A DNA stretch of 37,042 nt, taken from positions 1 through 37,042 of the forward strand of contig CAILUG010000053.1 in NCBI GenBank assembly GCA_903837345.1, in the 5' to 3' direction. The notes beneath the pieces were generated by a model. It searched no databases and was not told where the DNA came from. It worked only from the letters and a program-made list of their open reading frames with translations. Positions 17,211-25,582 of the stretch are shown piece by piece. The stretch is from an uncultured Gammaproteobacteria bacterium (GTDB lineage: Bacteria; Pseudomonadota; Gammaproteobacteria; Pseudomonadales; Pseudohongiellaceae). The number at the start of each line of letters is the position of its first letter. Position 1 is the stretch's first letter. The translations under genes and the position numbers were made by a program.

Positions 17211-17855
17211 ATGGAAACAGGTTTTTGGCATGACAGATGGGCGCGCCGTGAAATTGCCTGGCATGAAAGTGCGGCGCACCCGTTGCTGGTCGAGTATTTT
17301 TCCAGGTTGAAGCTGGCCACAGGCAGTCGCGTATTCGTGCCGCTGTGCGGCAAGACCATTGATATAGCCTGGCTGCTGGCCAACGGTTACCGGGTGGCGG
17401 GCGCTGAATTGAGCGAGATCGCCATCACCGAGCTGTTCCAGGAGCTGGGCGTGCAGCCGGTCATCACCAGGCTGGGCAAACTTGCTCATTACGGTGCCCA
17501 TGACATCGACATCTTCGTTGGCGACATCTTCGATCTGACAGCGGCAACATTGGGGCAGGTCGATGCAATCTATGATCGTGCGGCTTTGGTGGCGCTGCCC
17601 AGGACCATGCGTGAGCAATATTCGCAACACTTGCGCAACCTTACCCGTACCGCGCCGCAACTGTTGATCACGTTTGAATACGATCAGCAGCTGATGGATG
17701 GCCCGCCGTTTGCCATTGTCAAAGCCGAAGTGAAACAGCATTATGCCGCGGCCTATCACTTGACGGCAGAGGTACACAGGCAGTTGCCAGGTGGCTTGAA
17801 AGGGAAAGTGCCGGCAACTGAGACTGTCTGGTTGTTGCAACCGGCAAAAAAATAA
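17211..17855 (+). CDS. tpm: Thiopurine S-methyltransferase
   Basis: A 214-residue SAM-dependent methyltransferase of the bacterial TPMT family, which methylates thiopurines and, in bacteria, tellurite or selenium oxyanions. It opens METGFWHDRWARREIAWHES, with the family's W-x2-R/W and WHE features. The SAM site is VFVPLCGKTIDIAWLLANGYRVAGAELS (about 42-69), followed by GDIFDL and DAIYDRAALVALP. Start at 17211: the upstream in-frame region has no family content and overlaps the lemA promoter side. It is followed after 13 bp by a TauE/SafE permease gene, so the two are probably cotranscribed. Linkage to an anion exporter fits detoxification of an oxyanion, which is inference. Confidence 0.93.
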   Translation: METGFWHDRWARREIAWHESAAHPLLVEYFSRLKLATGSRVFVPLCGKTIDIAWLLANGYRVAGAELSEIAITELFQELGVQPVITRLGKLAHYGAHDIDIFVGDIFDLTAATLGQVDAIYDRAALVALPRTMREQYSQHLRNLTRTAPQLLITFEYDQQLMDGPPFAIVKAEVKQHYAAAYHLTAEVHRQLPGGLKGKVPATETVWLLQPAKK

Positions 17856-17868
17856 ACAGGTTCATTAC

Positions 17869-18681
17869 ATGCCCGGTGTTGAGTGGTTGTTGTTGTATCT
17901 GGTGCTGGGCACGTTGACTGGATTCCTGGCTGGTTTGCTGGGTTTGGGCGGCGGCGGCATCCTGGTGCCGTTGCTGGTCACCATATTTGCCTGGCAGGGA
18001 TTCGGCACCGATAACGTCGTGCATCTGGCGCTGGGTACCACCCTGGTGGCCTGCATGATGATTGCTTCCCTGGCCAGCCTGCGCGCGCATGCGTTACGCG
18101 GCGCTGTCGAGTGGCGGTTCGTGCGCGGCATGGCGCCCGGCATCATGCTGGGCGCGTTTGTAGTTGCCCAGCTGGTTGGCAACGTCAACTCGGCCTACAT
18201 AGCGTTGTTTTTTTCGCTGTTCATGGCGCTGATGGCCGTGCAACATTTTCTGGATTGGCAACCCCGGCCCAACCCCAGGCCAACCACCTTGCCAGGCCTG
18301 GCTGCAGTGGGTGTCGTGATCGGAGCCGTTTTCACGATTGCGGCAGTGGGCGGGGGTTTTCTCACCTTTATCTACCTGGGCTACAAGAACGTGGACCTGA
18401 AAAAAGCCATTGGCACTTCCGCGGCGATGGCCTTGCCGATTTCCATCAGTGGCGCCATTGGCTACATGGTCAGCGGCTGGTCCAGAACCGTGAGCACTCC
18501 CTATACGCTTGGCTACGTTTATGTGCCGGCCTTTGTCGCCATAGCCATCGCTATCGCCGTGGCAGCCCCCTATGGCGCGCGCTATTCGCACAGTTTGCCG
18601 GATGCGCAGCTGAAAAAGTGGTTTGCCGTTGTCTCGCTGGTGCTGAGCATCAAGATGTTCGTGTCATTTCTGCAATTCTGA
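17869..18681 (+). CDS. TauE/SafE family membrane permease
   Basis: A 270-residue inner-membrane protein with about eight hydrophobic segments. It has the family's N-terminal repeat GFLAGLLGLGGGGILVPLL (about 18-36) and the second-half counterpart IAAVGGGFLTFIYLGYKNVDLKKAIGTSAAMALPIS (about 158-193), including the Gly-rich turn after the fifth segment. It is a more canonical family member than the one at the start of the window. Substrates in the family are sulfite, sulfoacetate or other small anions. It is 13 bp downstream of tpm on the same strand. It converges with the DsbA-like gene, with 18 bp between stop codons. Confidence 0.9.
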   Translation: MPGVEWLLLYLVLGTLTGFLAGLLGLGGGGILVPLLVTIFAWQGFGTDNVVHLALGTTLVACMMIASLASLRAHALRGAVEWRFVRGMAPGIMLGAFVVAQLVGNVNSAYIALFFSLFMALMAVQHFLDWQPRPNPRPTTLPGLAAVGVVIGAVFTIAAVGGGFLTFIYLGYKNVDLKKAIGTSAAMALPISISGAIGYMVSGWSRTVSTPYTLGYVYVPAFVAIAIAIAVAAPYGARYSHSLPDAQLKKWFAVVSLVLSIKMFVSFLQF

Positions 18682-18699
18682 TGAGCCTGGCAGCGCCGT

Positions 18700-19407
18700 C
18701 TAGCACCAGCTGGCGCGCTCATCCGAGTGTGACAGCAGTTCCTGGATGTTGGCTTCTATGATGCGATAGCCGACATTGCCATAGAGTTTCTGGCGGCCGC
18801 CGGGGAACAGGAAAGTAGGGCTGCCTTCCACCAGATGTTTTTCCTTGGCAGAGAAATCGGCGCACAGCGCCGCATAAGCCTGGCCACTGTCGATCTGTTG
18901 GCGAATTTCCATCAAAGGCAAATCCAGCTCTGCGGCTATCGCCTCCTGTATGGAGCGATCGGCAATGTTCTGCAGATCCCTGAAAAAGCGCAGCCGAAAA
19001 CGCCACATGGCTTCTTCGAACACGGTTTTGCCTTCGTGGACGGGTTGTGGTTCTGACGGAATCCGGCCGGCCTTTTCCAGCAGCTGGATGGCCTTGAGAA
19101 ACAGGTGGCAGCTGGCGGAGGAGGGCGGAGTGTTGCGCAGCCAGATCTCCGGATGCACTTCGATATGCCCAAACGGCTTGGCCATTTCTTTCACATGCCT
19201 GGCATAGGTTTCGATGCCGCCCCGGCTGCCCCAGCTGTTGTCGATCCAGCCGTTTACATTCCCGAACAGCGGCAGGAAGTGATAGTCCAGACGAATCTGG
19301 TTACCGAAGTGGCGGCGCAGTTCATCCAGCTTGATTTGCGCCACATAGGCCCACAGGCACAGGACATCCGAAAAATAGGCGATGGAGATCATGGCTGGCT
19401 TTGGCAT
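18700..19407 (-). CDS. DsbA family / HCCA isomerase-like thioredoxin-fold protein
   Basis: A 235-residue protein of the DsbA-like superfamily, close in style to 2-hydroxychromene-2-carboxylate isomerase or GST-kappa. The first strand SIAYFSDVLCLWAYVAQIK carries only one cysteine at the active-site position (Cys-Leu-Trp-Ala), so a CxxC dithiol exchange is not possible. The cis-proline loop is GSPTFLFPGGRQKLYGNVGYRIIEANI near the C-terminus. It may bind glutathione or act as an isomerase. No signal peptide. I start at the ATG at 19407, with GAGGA upstream; a longer form to 19464 is possible but would run into the divergent promoter region. Confidence 0.75.
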   Translation of the reverse strand: MPKPAMISIAYFSDVLCLWAYVAQIKLDELRRHFGNQIRLDYHFLPLFGNVNGWIDNSWGSRGGIETYARHVKEMAKPFGHIEVHPEIWLRNTPPSSASCHLFLKAIQLLEKAGRIPSEPQPVHEGKTVFEEAMWRFRLRFFRDLQNIADRSIQEAIAAELDLPLMEIRQQIDSGQAYAALCADFSAKEKHLVEGSPTFLFPGGRQKLYGNVGYRIIEANIQELLSHSDERASWC

Positions 19408-19462
19408 GGGCAGGGTCCTCGGAAATCCTGCAATAATAAACCAGTCATGGTCGCGTTTTTCC

Positions 19463-19477
19463 ATTAGCTGCGCTAAT
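19463..19477. promoter_or_regulatory. Inverted repeat in divergent promoter region (possible operator)
   Basis: A perfect inverted repeat, ATTAGC-TGC-GCTAAT, lies in the 117-bp gap between the DsbA-like gene (minus) and the small exported protein gene (plus). Symmetry and position fit a dimeric regulator site. No regulator gene is adjacent, and such a short palindrome can arise by chance. Confidence 0.35.
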
Positions 19478-19524
19478 CTCTGGCGGCCGTTCTATTTCAA
19501 TGATTCCACAAGAAGGAGACTCGC

Positions 19525-20073
19525 ATGCGCTTTCCTCGTGTTCTGTTGTTTACCATTGCTGCATCACTGTCATCACTGGCCGGCGCTTCCGGTGTCGATG
19601 CGGTGTATTACCCGGATCAGGGCAGGGTAGTGCTGCCCAATCTCAAGGTTGGCAACCAGGTTTATTTCGCAGTGCTCAACAAACTGCCTGGCACCAATGA
19701 CTTCCGGCTGGATCTGACCAGCGTCAATAACCTCTCAACAACACCGTCGTTTACGCCGGCCGCCACCAGCGATCTGATAGGAACTTTTACATCGGTGGAA
19801 AGCCCGACCTCGTCTGCCACCATCAACGCAGATGGCACCTATACCATGATCCAGGGTCCCAAAACCGATCCCAATTGCCCTGCCGCCGGCGGCACCGAAT
19901 CCGAGACTTGGCAATATGAGCCCACCACGGGTGTATTCAGCGCGATTGCACTGGTAGACAACAACGGCCAGTGTGGTTTTTCGAATCCACAAGGCATAGT
20001 CAGGATCAAGAAAGTGGGTACCGATCTGTATTTCATGGAAGGAACCCAGCAACAAAAATTGGTCAGGAAATAA
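19525..20073 (+). CDS. Exported protein of unknown function
   Basis: A 182-residue protein not recognised as a named family. A signal peptide is clear (1-21, ending LAGAS). The mature part starts VDAVYYPDQGRVVLPNLKVGNQVYFAVLNKLPG, is rich in Thr, Ser, Asn and Gly, and looks all-beta. Two cysteines (DPNCPAAGG and GQCGFSN) could form a disulfide. The middle segment with LIGTFTSVESPTSSATINADGTYTMIQG resembles a lipocalin-like or META-like strand pattern, but I would not assign it. A strong GAAGGAGA ribosome-binding site precedes the ATG. A 133-bp gap separates it from the next operon, so it is probably transcribed on its own. Confidence 0.7.
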   Translation: MRFPRVLLFTIAASLSSLAGASGVDAVYYPDQGRVVLPNLKVGNQVYFAVLNKLPGTNDFRLDLTSVNNLSTTPSFTPAATSDLIGTFTSVESPTSSATINADGTYTMIQGPKTDPNCPAAGGTESETWQYEPTTGVFSAIALVDNNGQCGFSNPQGIVRIKKVGTDLYFMEGTQQQKLVRK

Positions 20074-20206
20074 TGCAGCAGTCTGTTAGTGGTCTTCCGG
20101 CTGCCTCCGGGTCGGTAATAGTGTAAATATTTTTCAAGACATACAGTGAGGTTGCCCCTTGGTGCACCGGTCTATATGCTCGACCCGGTGTTTCTGAGGG
20201 GGAACC

Positions 20207-21727
20207 ATGTTGCGTAATCTGTTGGTGCTATTCGCTTGTTTGTGTTGCACGGTGCAGGCGCAGAATCTCCCTCGCACAGCCGTGGGCAAACCCGATCTGC
20301 AGGGCATCTGGCAAGTCAAAGCCGGTGCCGGCGCTGATCTTGCTGTCTTGCTCAAAGATGCCGGCAACTCCAAAGCGCTTCCATACCTTCCAGCTGCTCT
20401 GACGCAAAAACAAGCCAATTTCACCGAGCGGGCCAGCAAGGATCCGTTTAATCGCTGCTGGTTGCCCGGCACGCCGCGCGTGATGCTGCTCGATTATCCG
20501 TTCCAGATTACCCAGACCGATGCGGAAGTGGCGCTTACTTTCCAGTGGCAGCAGGTCTATCGTCTGATACATACCAGCGGCGGCAAGTCGCGTTATGAGG
20601 GCGTGGAATCATGGATGGGCCATTCACGCGGGCATTGGGAAGGCGATGCGCTGGTAGTGGAGGTAACTGAATTCAACGACCGCAGCTGGCTTGATGCCAG
20701 CGGCAATTTCCACAGTGGTGCGATGCAGGTGAGCGAGCGTTACCAGCTGCGCGATGCCGATACCATTGCTTATCAGGCTACCATTACCGATCCCAAAACC
20801 TACAGCAAACCGTGGACGATAGCGGCTGAATTCAAGCGGCAAAAAAACCAGCCACGCCTGCTGGAATACCAGTGCCAGGCCGAGAAAGAAGAAGCCAATG
20901 GCGCTTTCGAACACGATGAGCGCCTGTGGTATCCGGCCAAAATTCCTGCCAGCAACCAGCCATTTGATGCCAGCGCCGGCAAACCACCGCCACTGCCAAA
21001 AAGTAGCGCAACCATTCGTCGATTGAAGGACGGCACCCCTGATCTTGGTGGTTACTTCATGTCGGATGCCGGCGGCGCCAACTACGGGCTGGAAGGCACC
21101 AAGGGTGGATTTCTGACACCCAATTCGCGCGGCGTGGTAATTGATCCTGCCAGCGGCGTGTTGCCTTACCAGCAATGGGCAAGGGACGAGCGCATCAATC
21201 GTGAACAGCCTTGGCGCGGCTACGACGATCCAACCGCCCACTGTTTTGTGGCCGGCATTCCGCGTTCGCTGTATGTGCCGTCACCGTTCCAGATCGTGCA
21301 GACCCGGGACAATGTGGTGTTTTTGCATGAGCGCATGGCCTGGCGCCAGGTGGCACTCAATCGTCGCGACCATCTGCCCGACACCACCCGCTTGTGGCAG
21401 GGTGATTCCATCGGCCATTTCGAGGGTGATACGCTGGTGGTGGATACCCGCAATTTCAACGGCAAGCAGTGGCACAACGAAGTGGGTGATGTGATGAGCC
21501 ATATGCAGACGCTCACCGAGAGCTTTACGCCGGTCAGCGAGGATCGCATCATCTACCGCGCCACCGTCAGCGACCCGATTCCTTACTCGCGGCCGTGGAC
21601 CATCGAGTTCCCGCTCAACCGCATGGATGACGAACTGCTGGAAGTGGCTTGCCTGGAAGATAACGGGGATTTGCAGCATCTGAAGGATGTGCGCGATGAA
21701 TACCGGGCAGCACATTCCAACAAGTAG
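20207..21727 (+). CDS. Exported protein of unknown function with internal duplication
   Basis: A 506-residue exported protein, signal peptide 1-18 (ending VQAQ). The mature protein is two copies of one unit. Unit A (about 28-225) has GKPDLQGIW, FNRCWLPGTPR, YPFQITQT, HSRGHWEGDALVVEVTEFN and DPKTYSKPWT. Unit B (about 276-483) has GTPDLGGYF, AHCFVAGIPRSL, SPFQIVQT, SIGHFEGDTLVVDTRNFN and DPIPYSRPWT. Proteins with the G-x-[WF]-EGD-[AT]-LVV pattern are common in soil and aquatic bacteria beside DUF6152 genes, but no function is known to me. Each unit has one early Cys and one late Cys (about 84/223 and 346/482), a likely disulfide pair. First gene of a six-gene operon; the next gene starts 19 bp after its stop codon. 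Confidence 0.8.
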   Translation: MLRNLLVLFACLCCTVQAQNLPRTAVGKPDLQGIWQVKAGAGADLAVLLKDAGNSKALPYLPAALTQKQANFTERASKDPFNRCWLPGTPRVMLLDYPFQITQTDAEVALTFQWQQVYRLIHTSGGKSRYEGVESWMGHSRGHWEGDALVVEVTEFNDRSWLDASGNFHSGAMQVSERYQLRDADTIAYQATITDPKTYSKPWTIAAEFKRQKNQPRLLEYQCQAEKEEANGAFEHDERLWYPAKIPASNQPFDASAGKPPPLPKSSATIRRLKDGTPDLGGYFMSDAGGANYGLEGTKGGFLTPNSRGVVIDPASGVLPYQQWARDERINREQPWRGYDDPTAHCFVAGIPRSLYVPSPFQIVQTRDNVVFLHERMAWRQVALNRRDHLPDTTRLWQGDSIGHFEGDTLVVDTRNFNGKQWHNEVGDVMSHMQTLTESFTPVSEDRIIYRATVSDPIPYSRPWTIEFPLNRMDDELLEVACLEDNGDLQHLKDVRDEYRAAHSNK

Positions 21728-21745
21728 CAATACGGAGCCAGGAAC

Positions 21746-22159
21746 ATGAATGCGAAAATAAAATCATTGCTGTCAGTGGTGCTGGCGATCTCGAGCAGTG
21801 CAGCGCTGGCGCATCACTCCTTTTCTGCCGAATATGACAGCAGCAAACCACTCGCACTCACCGGCAAGGTGACAGAGATGAAGTGGTCGAATCCGCATGG
21901 CTGGATCTATCTGGATGTTACTGATGAAAAAGGCAACACCGTCAACTGGGCGCTGGAAACCACCGCTGCCAACGGCCTGATCCGTCGCGGCTGGCGCAAG
22001 GAAGATTTGCCACCCGGCACTGTGCTCAAGGTTGAAGGCTGGCAGGCGCGCAACGGCAGTGCCACCGGCAATATCCGGTCAGTGACATTAGCGGACGGGC
22101 GCCGCCTGTTTGCCGGCACTTCCAACCAGAGTGTGCAGGACGAAGAGAAGGCGAAATAA
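21746..22159 (+). CDS. DUF6152-like exported small protein
   Basis: A 137-residue periplasmic protein. After a signal peptide ending AALA (1-22), the predicted mature N-terminus is His-His-Ser-Phe. The core pattern is LTGKVTEMKWSNPHGWIYLDV (about 39-59), then GNTVNWALE and GTVLKVEGWQARNGS, a small beta barrel. This is the layout I associate with DUF6152. A mature N-terminal His plus the internal His of NPHGW recalls copper sites of CopC-type proteins; that is inference. An AGGAAC stretch precedes the ATG. The paralogue at 23959-24462 has the same mature start. About 174 bp separate it from the next gene. Confidence 0.8.
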   Translation: MNAKIKSLLSVVLAISSSAALAHHSFSAEYDSSKPLALTGKVTEMKWSNPHGWIYLDVTDEKGNTVNWALETTAANGLIRRGWRKEDLPPGTVLKVEGWQARNGSATGNIRSVTLADGRRLFAGTSNQSVQDEEKAK

Positions 22160-22333
22160 GCCCACTATCGAGGTGCCGGAACGTCCTTGTTTGCTGCATG
22201 AATTCCGGCCTCCTGGTTGTGAGCCAGAACATTGCGCTGGGTATCGGTGGCGGCTACTATCCGCAGCTTAGTGCACGTTGAAAACAGGCGCACCAGAATA
22301 CCGGGACCGATACCCGGAACGGGGGATACAGAA

Positions 22334-23962
22334 ATGCAGATTGCGAAGAAATTGGTGGCGGCTTCCGGGCTGTTGCTCATCATCGGAATAGCTGGTGTGC
22401 AAGCGGCTGATTCCGATACCAGGAGCGTGGGACGTGGTTGGCCGCTGGCCGTCGACCTCAATCAGCCGCCGCCCAATCCCAAGCCTGTGAAGGTGCAGGA
22501 CCCGACAATCCAGCAAGCTGTGGATCGTGACCTCTGGCAGGTCGGTCCGGCGCCGATGCGTGGTTTCGGTGGCATCCTGGGCGGGTTTCCGCCGGGTTCA
22601 GGTGGGCCTCCTGGTATAGGCGGGCCTGCTGCAGGTGGCCCTCCCGGAGCAGGTGGCCCTCCCGGTGCAGGTGCACCTCCAGGTAATAACGGCGGCGGGA
22701 GGCCCCCAGTTGCCGGGGTACCGCCGGTGGCGGGTTCGCAGGGAGTTGCTACCGAGTTGTTCGCCAGCGCCACGGGCGGCAAGGCACCTGCTGGTGTGAA
22801 GCCACTGCCGGTTGACCTCTTTACCACCAAGGATTTCTACCAGGACCGCGCACTGTGGAGCGACCCGCGCTACTTCCGTTGCAACAGCCCTTATGGGGCA
22901 GAGTCGCAGCGGGGTGCCAATGGCGCTGCACTGGCTGGCAATGATCCGAAGAATGCACCGTGGGGATTCTGTGATCGCGACTATCCGCGCTCGTCCATGG
23001 TGAGCCCGTATCCCTTCAAGACTGCGCAGGAACACTACGAAGCGCTGATGGCCGAAACCAAGGCGCACGGTGGCCCGACCCAGTACACCTATAAAACCGT
23101 GCCCGGCGACTGGACCGGCCGTTATGGACTCGGCGGACAGAACTGGTACGGCAGCATGCGCGTCAACCAGATCCCGACTATCCTGTCGCTGCTCACCCCC
23201 GAGTACCAGAAACGCATGGTGGAGCTGCTTTATCAGGAAGGCGTCAACGCCGCCTCCCAATGGCCTTCGCAATATTGCTGGCCGGAAGGCTTCATGCGCC
23301 GCTTTGATCCGGTGGCCATTCAGCCTGGCATTAATCCCCATTACGTCCTGGTCACACCGGAACTGATACAGATTTCCACTGGGGTGGCGCGCAATTTTGT
23401 TACCAACATCAATGTCGGTCGCTCATTCAACATGAGCGGCGCCACGCCACGCCTTGGCGCCGACGTGCCGCGCTGGTACGGCGAGACCGTTGGCTTCTGG
23501 GACAAGGAAAACCTGATCACCTGGACTTCCAACGTGCAGGGCTGGATGGTGCATGGCAAGTACGAGTTTTCGAGCAAGATGCAGACCATCGAAATCTATT
23601 CAGCAATCCGCGATGCCCAGGGCAAGCTCACCGGCCTCAACCACGAAGCGATCTTCTACGATCCTGAATCGCTGGTGCAGCCAACCCGCATTGTGCGCAC
23701 GCTGACCCGCCTGGGCGGCATGGATACCGGCAATCCCTACGCCTTCATCGAATGTGTGCCGAACATCTATGCGGTCAAAGGCAAGGCCACACCAGTCACG
23801 CCCGGCCAGGTGATCGAGTATGAAGTGCCTGACATGTATGGTCGTCCGTGGGCGAAAACGTGGGCGAAGTATTTCGAATCCGGCATGAAAGATCCGGACA
23901 AGGCCAAGGAAGAAGAAATGTTCAATTTCGACACCCCTGCCGATAAAAAGAGTGGTAAATGA
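22334..23962 (+). CDS. Large exported protein of unknown function with Gly-Pro-rich segment
   Basis: A 542-residue exported protein, signal peptide 1-24 (ending VQAAD). Residues about 77-130 are low-complexity and collagen-like, made of GGPPG-type steps (bases about 22560-22735). The rest is a globular domain rich in Trp, Tyr and Pro, with blocks such as [53 protein letters not shown] and [23 protein letters not shown] do not recognise a catalytic motif. The start at 22334 follows a GGGGGATA stretch; an in-frame extension upstream to 22232 lacks a signal. A CCGGG/CCCGG hairpin (about 22304-22320) lies just before the ribosome-binding site. The stop codon overlaps the next ATG by 4 bp. Confidence 0.75.
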   Translation: MQIAKKLVAASGLLLIIGIAGVQAADSDTRSVGRGWPLAVDLNQPPPNPKPVKVQDPTIQQAVDRDLWQVGPAPMRGFGGILGGFPPGSGGPPGIGGPAAGGPPGAGGPPGAGAPPGNNGGGRPPVAGVPPVAGSQGVATELFASATGGKAPAGVKPLPVDLFTTKDFYQDRALWSDPRYFRCNSPYGAESQRGANGAALAGNDPKNAPWGFCDRDYPRSSMVSPYPFKTAQEHYEALMAETKAHGGPTQYTYKTVPGDWTGRYGLGGQNWYGSMRVNQIPTILSLLTPEYQKRMVELLYQEGVNAASQWPSQYCWPEGFMRRFDPVAIQPGINPHYVLVTPELIQISTGVARNFVTNINVGRSFNMSGATPRLGADVPRWYGETVGFWDKENLITWTSNVQGWMVHGKYEFSSKMQTIEIYSAIRDAQGKLTGLNHEAIFYDPESLVQPTRIVRTLTRLGGMDTGNPYAFIECVPNIYAVKGKATPVTPGQVIEYEVPDMYGRPWAKTWAKYFESGMKDPDKAKEEEMFNFDTPADKKSGK

Positions 23963-24462
23963 CAATGAATAAACTGATCTTGCGGAATATCTGCGGCGCC
24001 ACGGCGCTGGGTCTTGGCCTGGTTGCAACCTCGGTGCAGGCGCATCACTCGTTCGCGGCGTATGACATGACCAAGACGGAGATCCTGACTGGCGTGGTCA
24101 CGCGCGTGAATCCGGATGCCAACCATCTGCAGATTTTCTTCGCGCCGATGAACGAGGAGCGCAAGAACGTTGAGCGCGACAAGGATGGCAAGCCGGTGAT
24201 CTGGGCCGTGGAAATGGCCGGCTCGGCCGCTGCAGCCCAGGATGGCATCTCTGTCTCCACGTTCACGTCAGGTACGGTCTTCAGTGTAGGAGTACATCCG
24301 CAACGCAGCGGCGATCCTTCCGGCTTCAGGGAAGGCCCGCTGTTCAAGTGTCCGAATGGCGCGAACGGCAAAGCCACACCGCCGAAACCGGGCCAGCATT
24401 GCGACTCAGTGGAAGGCAACACCGCTTTTGGTCAGGGCAAGCTGCCTACGCCGACCAAATGA
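23959..24462 (+). CDS. DUF6152-like exported small protein (second copy)
   Basis: A 167-residue paralogue of the protein at 21746-22159. The signal peptide ends SVQA (1-28) and the mature protein again begins His-His-Ser-Phe. The first strand is [20 protein letters not shown], where the NPH of the first copy becomes NPDANH, keeping a His nearby. A central insertion ([15 protein letters not shown]) and a tail with two Cys ([10 protein letters not shown] and GQHCDSVEG) distinguish it. The ATG overlaps the previous stop codon (ATGA), implying coupled translation and a matching amount of both proteins. A second ATG two codons in is possible. Function unknown. Confidence 0.78.
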   Translation: MTMNKLILRNICGATALGLGLVATSVQAHHSFAAYDMTKTEILTGVVTRVNPDANHLQIFFAPMNEERKNVERDKDGKPVIWAVEMAGSAAAAQDGISVSTFTSGTVFSVGVHPQRSGDPSGFREGPLFKCPNGANGKATPPKPGQHCDSVEGNTAFGQGKLPTPTK

Positions 24463-24470
24463 GATAACTG

Positions 24471-25013
24471 ATGAGTTTGCTGGAAATCGCAAAAGCGATA
24501 GACGCCACAGCGCTGAGTACGTCTCTCAAAACCATCAGCTGGATAATACCGTTGATGCAGTGCTTCCATGTCCTGATGGTAGGAGTGGTGTTTGTCTCCA
24601 TTCTGATGATTACACTCAGGGTACTGGGCCGTGTGCGTAACGATGAACCGTTGTCGCAGACCTGGAACCGCTTCGCGCCATTCCTGTGGAGTGGAATTGT
24701 GGTCATGGTGGTGAGCGGCGTGCTGCTGGTCATCGCCGAACCGGTGCGCGAGCTGATGGCGCTGTCGTTCCGGCTCAAGATGCTGCTGCTGCTCATTTGC
24801 GTGATCAGTGCCGCTTTTTTCGGTCGTATCATGCGCGGCGCCAGTCTTGCAGCCGCAGTTGAGACACTATTGCCGGCTGGTATCCGGTTGACTGCGGTAG
24901 TCACACTGGCACTTTGGATCGCGATTATCGTGTTCGGCCGGACTATCGCCTACGACGATTCGGTCTGGGGTGAGTGGTCGCCGGCCGTGTTGCAGCGGGG
25001 TGCAGGGACATGA
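24471..25013 (+). CDS. Small integral membrane protein (DUF6644-like)
   Basis: A 180-residue inner-membrane protein with about four membrane segments: ISWIIPLMQCFHVLMVGVVFVSILMI (about 24-49, containing His33), FLWSGIVVMVVSGVLLVI, LKMLLLLICVISAAFFGRIM and TAVVTLALWIAIIVFGRTIAY. His and Cys (Cys31) sit inside the first segment. It resembles the family I know as DUF6644, which in turn recalls the shape of CopD membrane proteins; this is weak similarity only. It starts 8 bp after the DUF6152 gene, and its stop codon overlaps the start of the next, related membrane protein. Confidence 0.72.
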   Translation: MSLLEIAKAIDATALSTSLKTISWIIPLMQCFHVLMVGVVFVSILMITLRVLGRVRNDEPLSQTWNRFAPFLWSGIVVMVVSGVLLVIAEPVRELMALSFRLKMLLLLICVISAAFFGRIMRGASLAAAVETLLPAGIRLTAVVTLALWIAIIVFGRTIAYDDSVWGEWSPAVLQRGAGT

Positions 25014-25555
25014 GAACGCCTCCGTCATTCGTGCATGACATCGAATTTTCCGTCGTTGGCGAATGGATGCGCAGCAATGTGCTCGCCATGCCCTGGGTCA
25101 ATGTGACGCACGTGCTGTGTGTCACCTTTGTATTCGGCACCATCCTGATAGTTGATCTGCGCCTGCTGGACCTGCTCGACCGTGGACGTGCGGTGACCAA
25201 GGTTGCCAACGAGATGCTGCACCTGACCTGGGCTGCTTTCGCTGGCGCCGTGTTGACCGGTGCCATGTTTTTCTCGGCCAACGCCACCACTTACTGGTTC
25301 AACAATGAGTTCCGTTTCAAGATGCTGGCGATACTGCTCGCTGGCGTGAACATGGCGGCATTCCACTTCACGACTTACCGCACTGTGGCTGGCTGGGATC
25401 GCAATACACCTACACCGCGCGCAGCCAAAGTGGCTGCTGCACTTTCCATCCTGATCTGGATCGCCGTGGTTGTGCTCGGCCGCCTGATCGGCTTCACCAA
25501 GGGTTTCGATGTGACGTTGCCGGACAACGTCGATTTCGATTTTGGTAATCCCTGA
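25010..25555 (+). CDS. Small integral membrane protein (DUF6644-like, second copy)
   Basis: A 181-residue paralogue of the preceding gene, also with about four membrane segments: PWVNVTHVLCVTFVFGTILIVDL (about 28-50, His35 and Cys38), LTWAAFAGAVLTGAMFFSA, FKMLAILLAGVNMAAFHFTTYR and AALSILIWIAVVVLGRLIGF. The layout around the first-segment His and the F-K-M start of the third segment match the first copy, so the two may form a heterodimer. The ATG at 25010 overlaps the upstream TGA (ATGA). Last gene of the operon. A hairpin covers its stop codon, and an IS element begins shortly after. Confidence 0.72.
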   Translation: MRTPPSFVHDIEFSVVGEWMRSNVLAMPWVNVTHVLCVTFVFGTILIVDLRLLDLLDRGRAVTKVANEMLHLTWAAFAGAVLTGAMFFSANATTYWFNNEFRFKMLAILLAGVNMAAFHFTTYRTVAGWDRNTPTPRAAKVAAALSILIWIAVVVLGRLIGFTKGFDVTLPDNVDFDFGNP

Positions 25556-25567
25556 CGTTCGTCAGGG
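25550..25567 (+). terminator. Hairpin over the operon's last stop codon (possible terminator)
   Basis: CCCTGACG (25550-25557) and CGTCAGGG (25560-25567) form an 8-bp stem with a nominal 2-nt loop, including the TGA stop codon. No T-run follows, so intrinsic termination is uncertain. It could instead protect the 3' end of the message. Confidence 0.4.
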
Positions 25568-25582
25568 CCTCAAGCGCTTGGG

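Noticed and set aside
20152-20178. TTGCCC and TATATG as a promoter for the DUF operon
   Set aside because: The spacing is only 15 bp and the -35 match is poor, so I do not list it as a feature.
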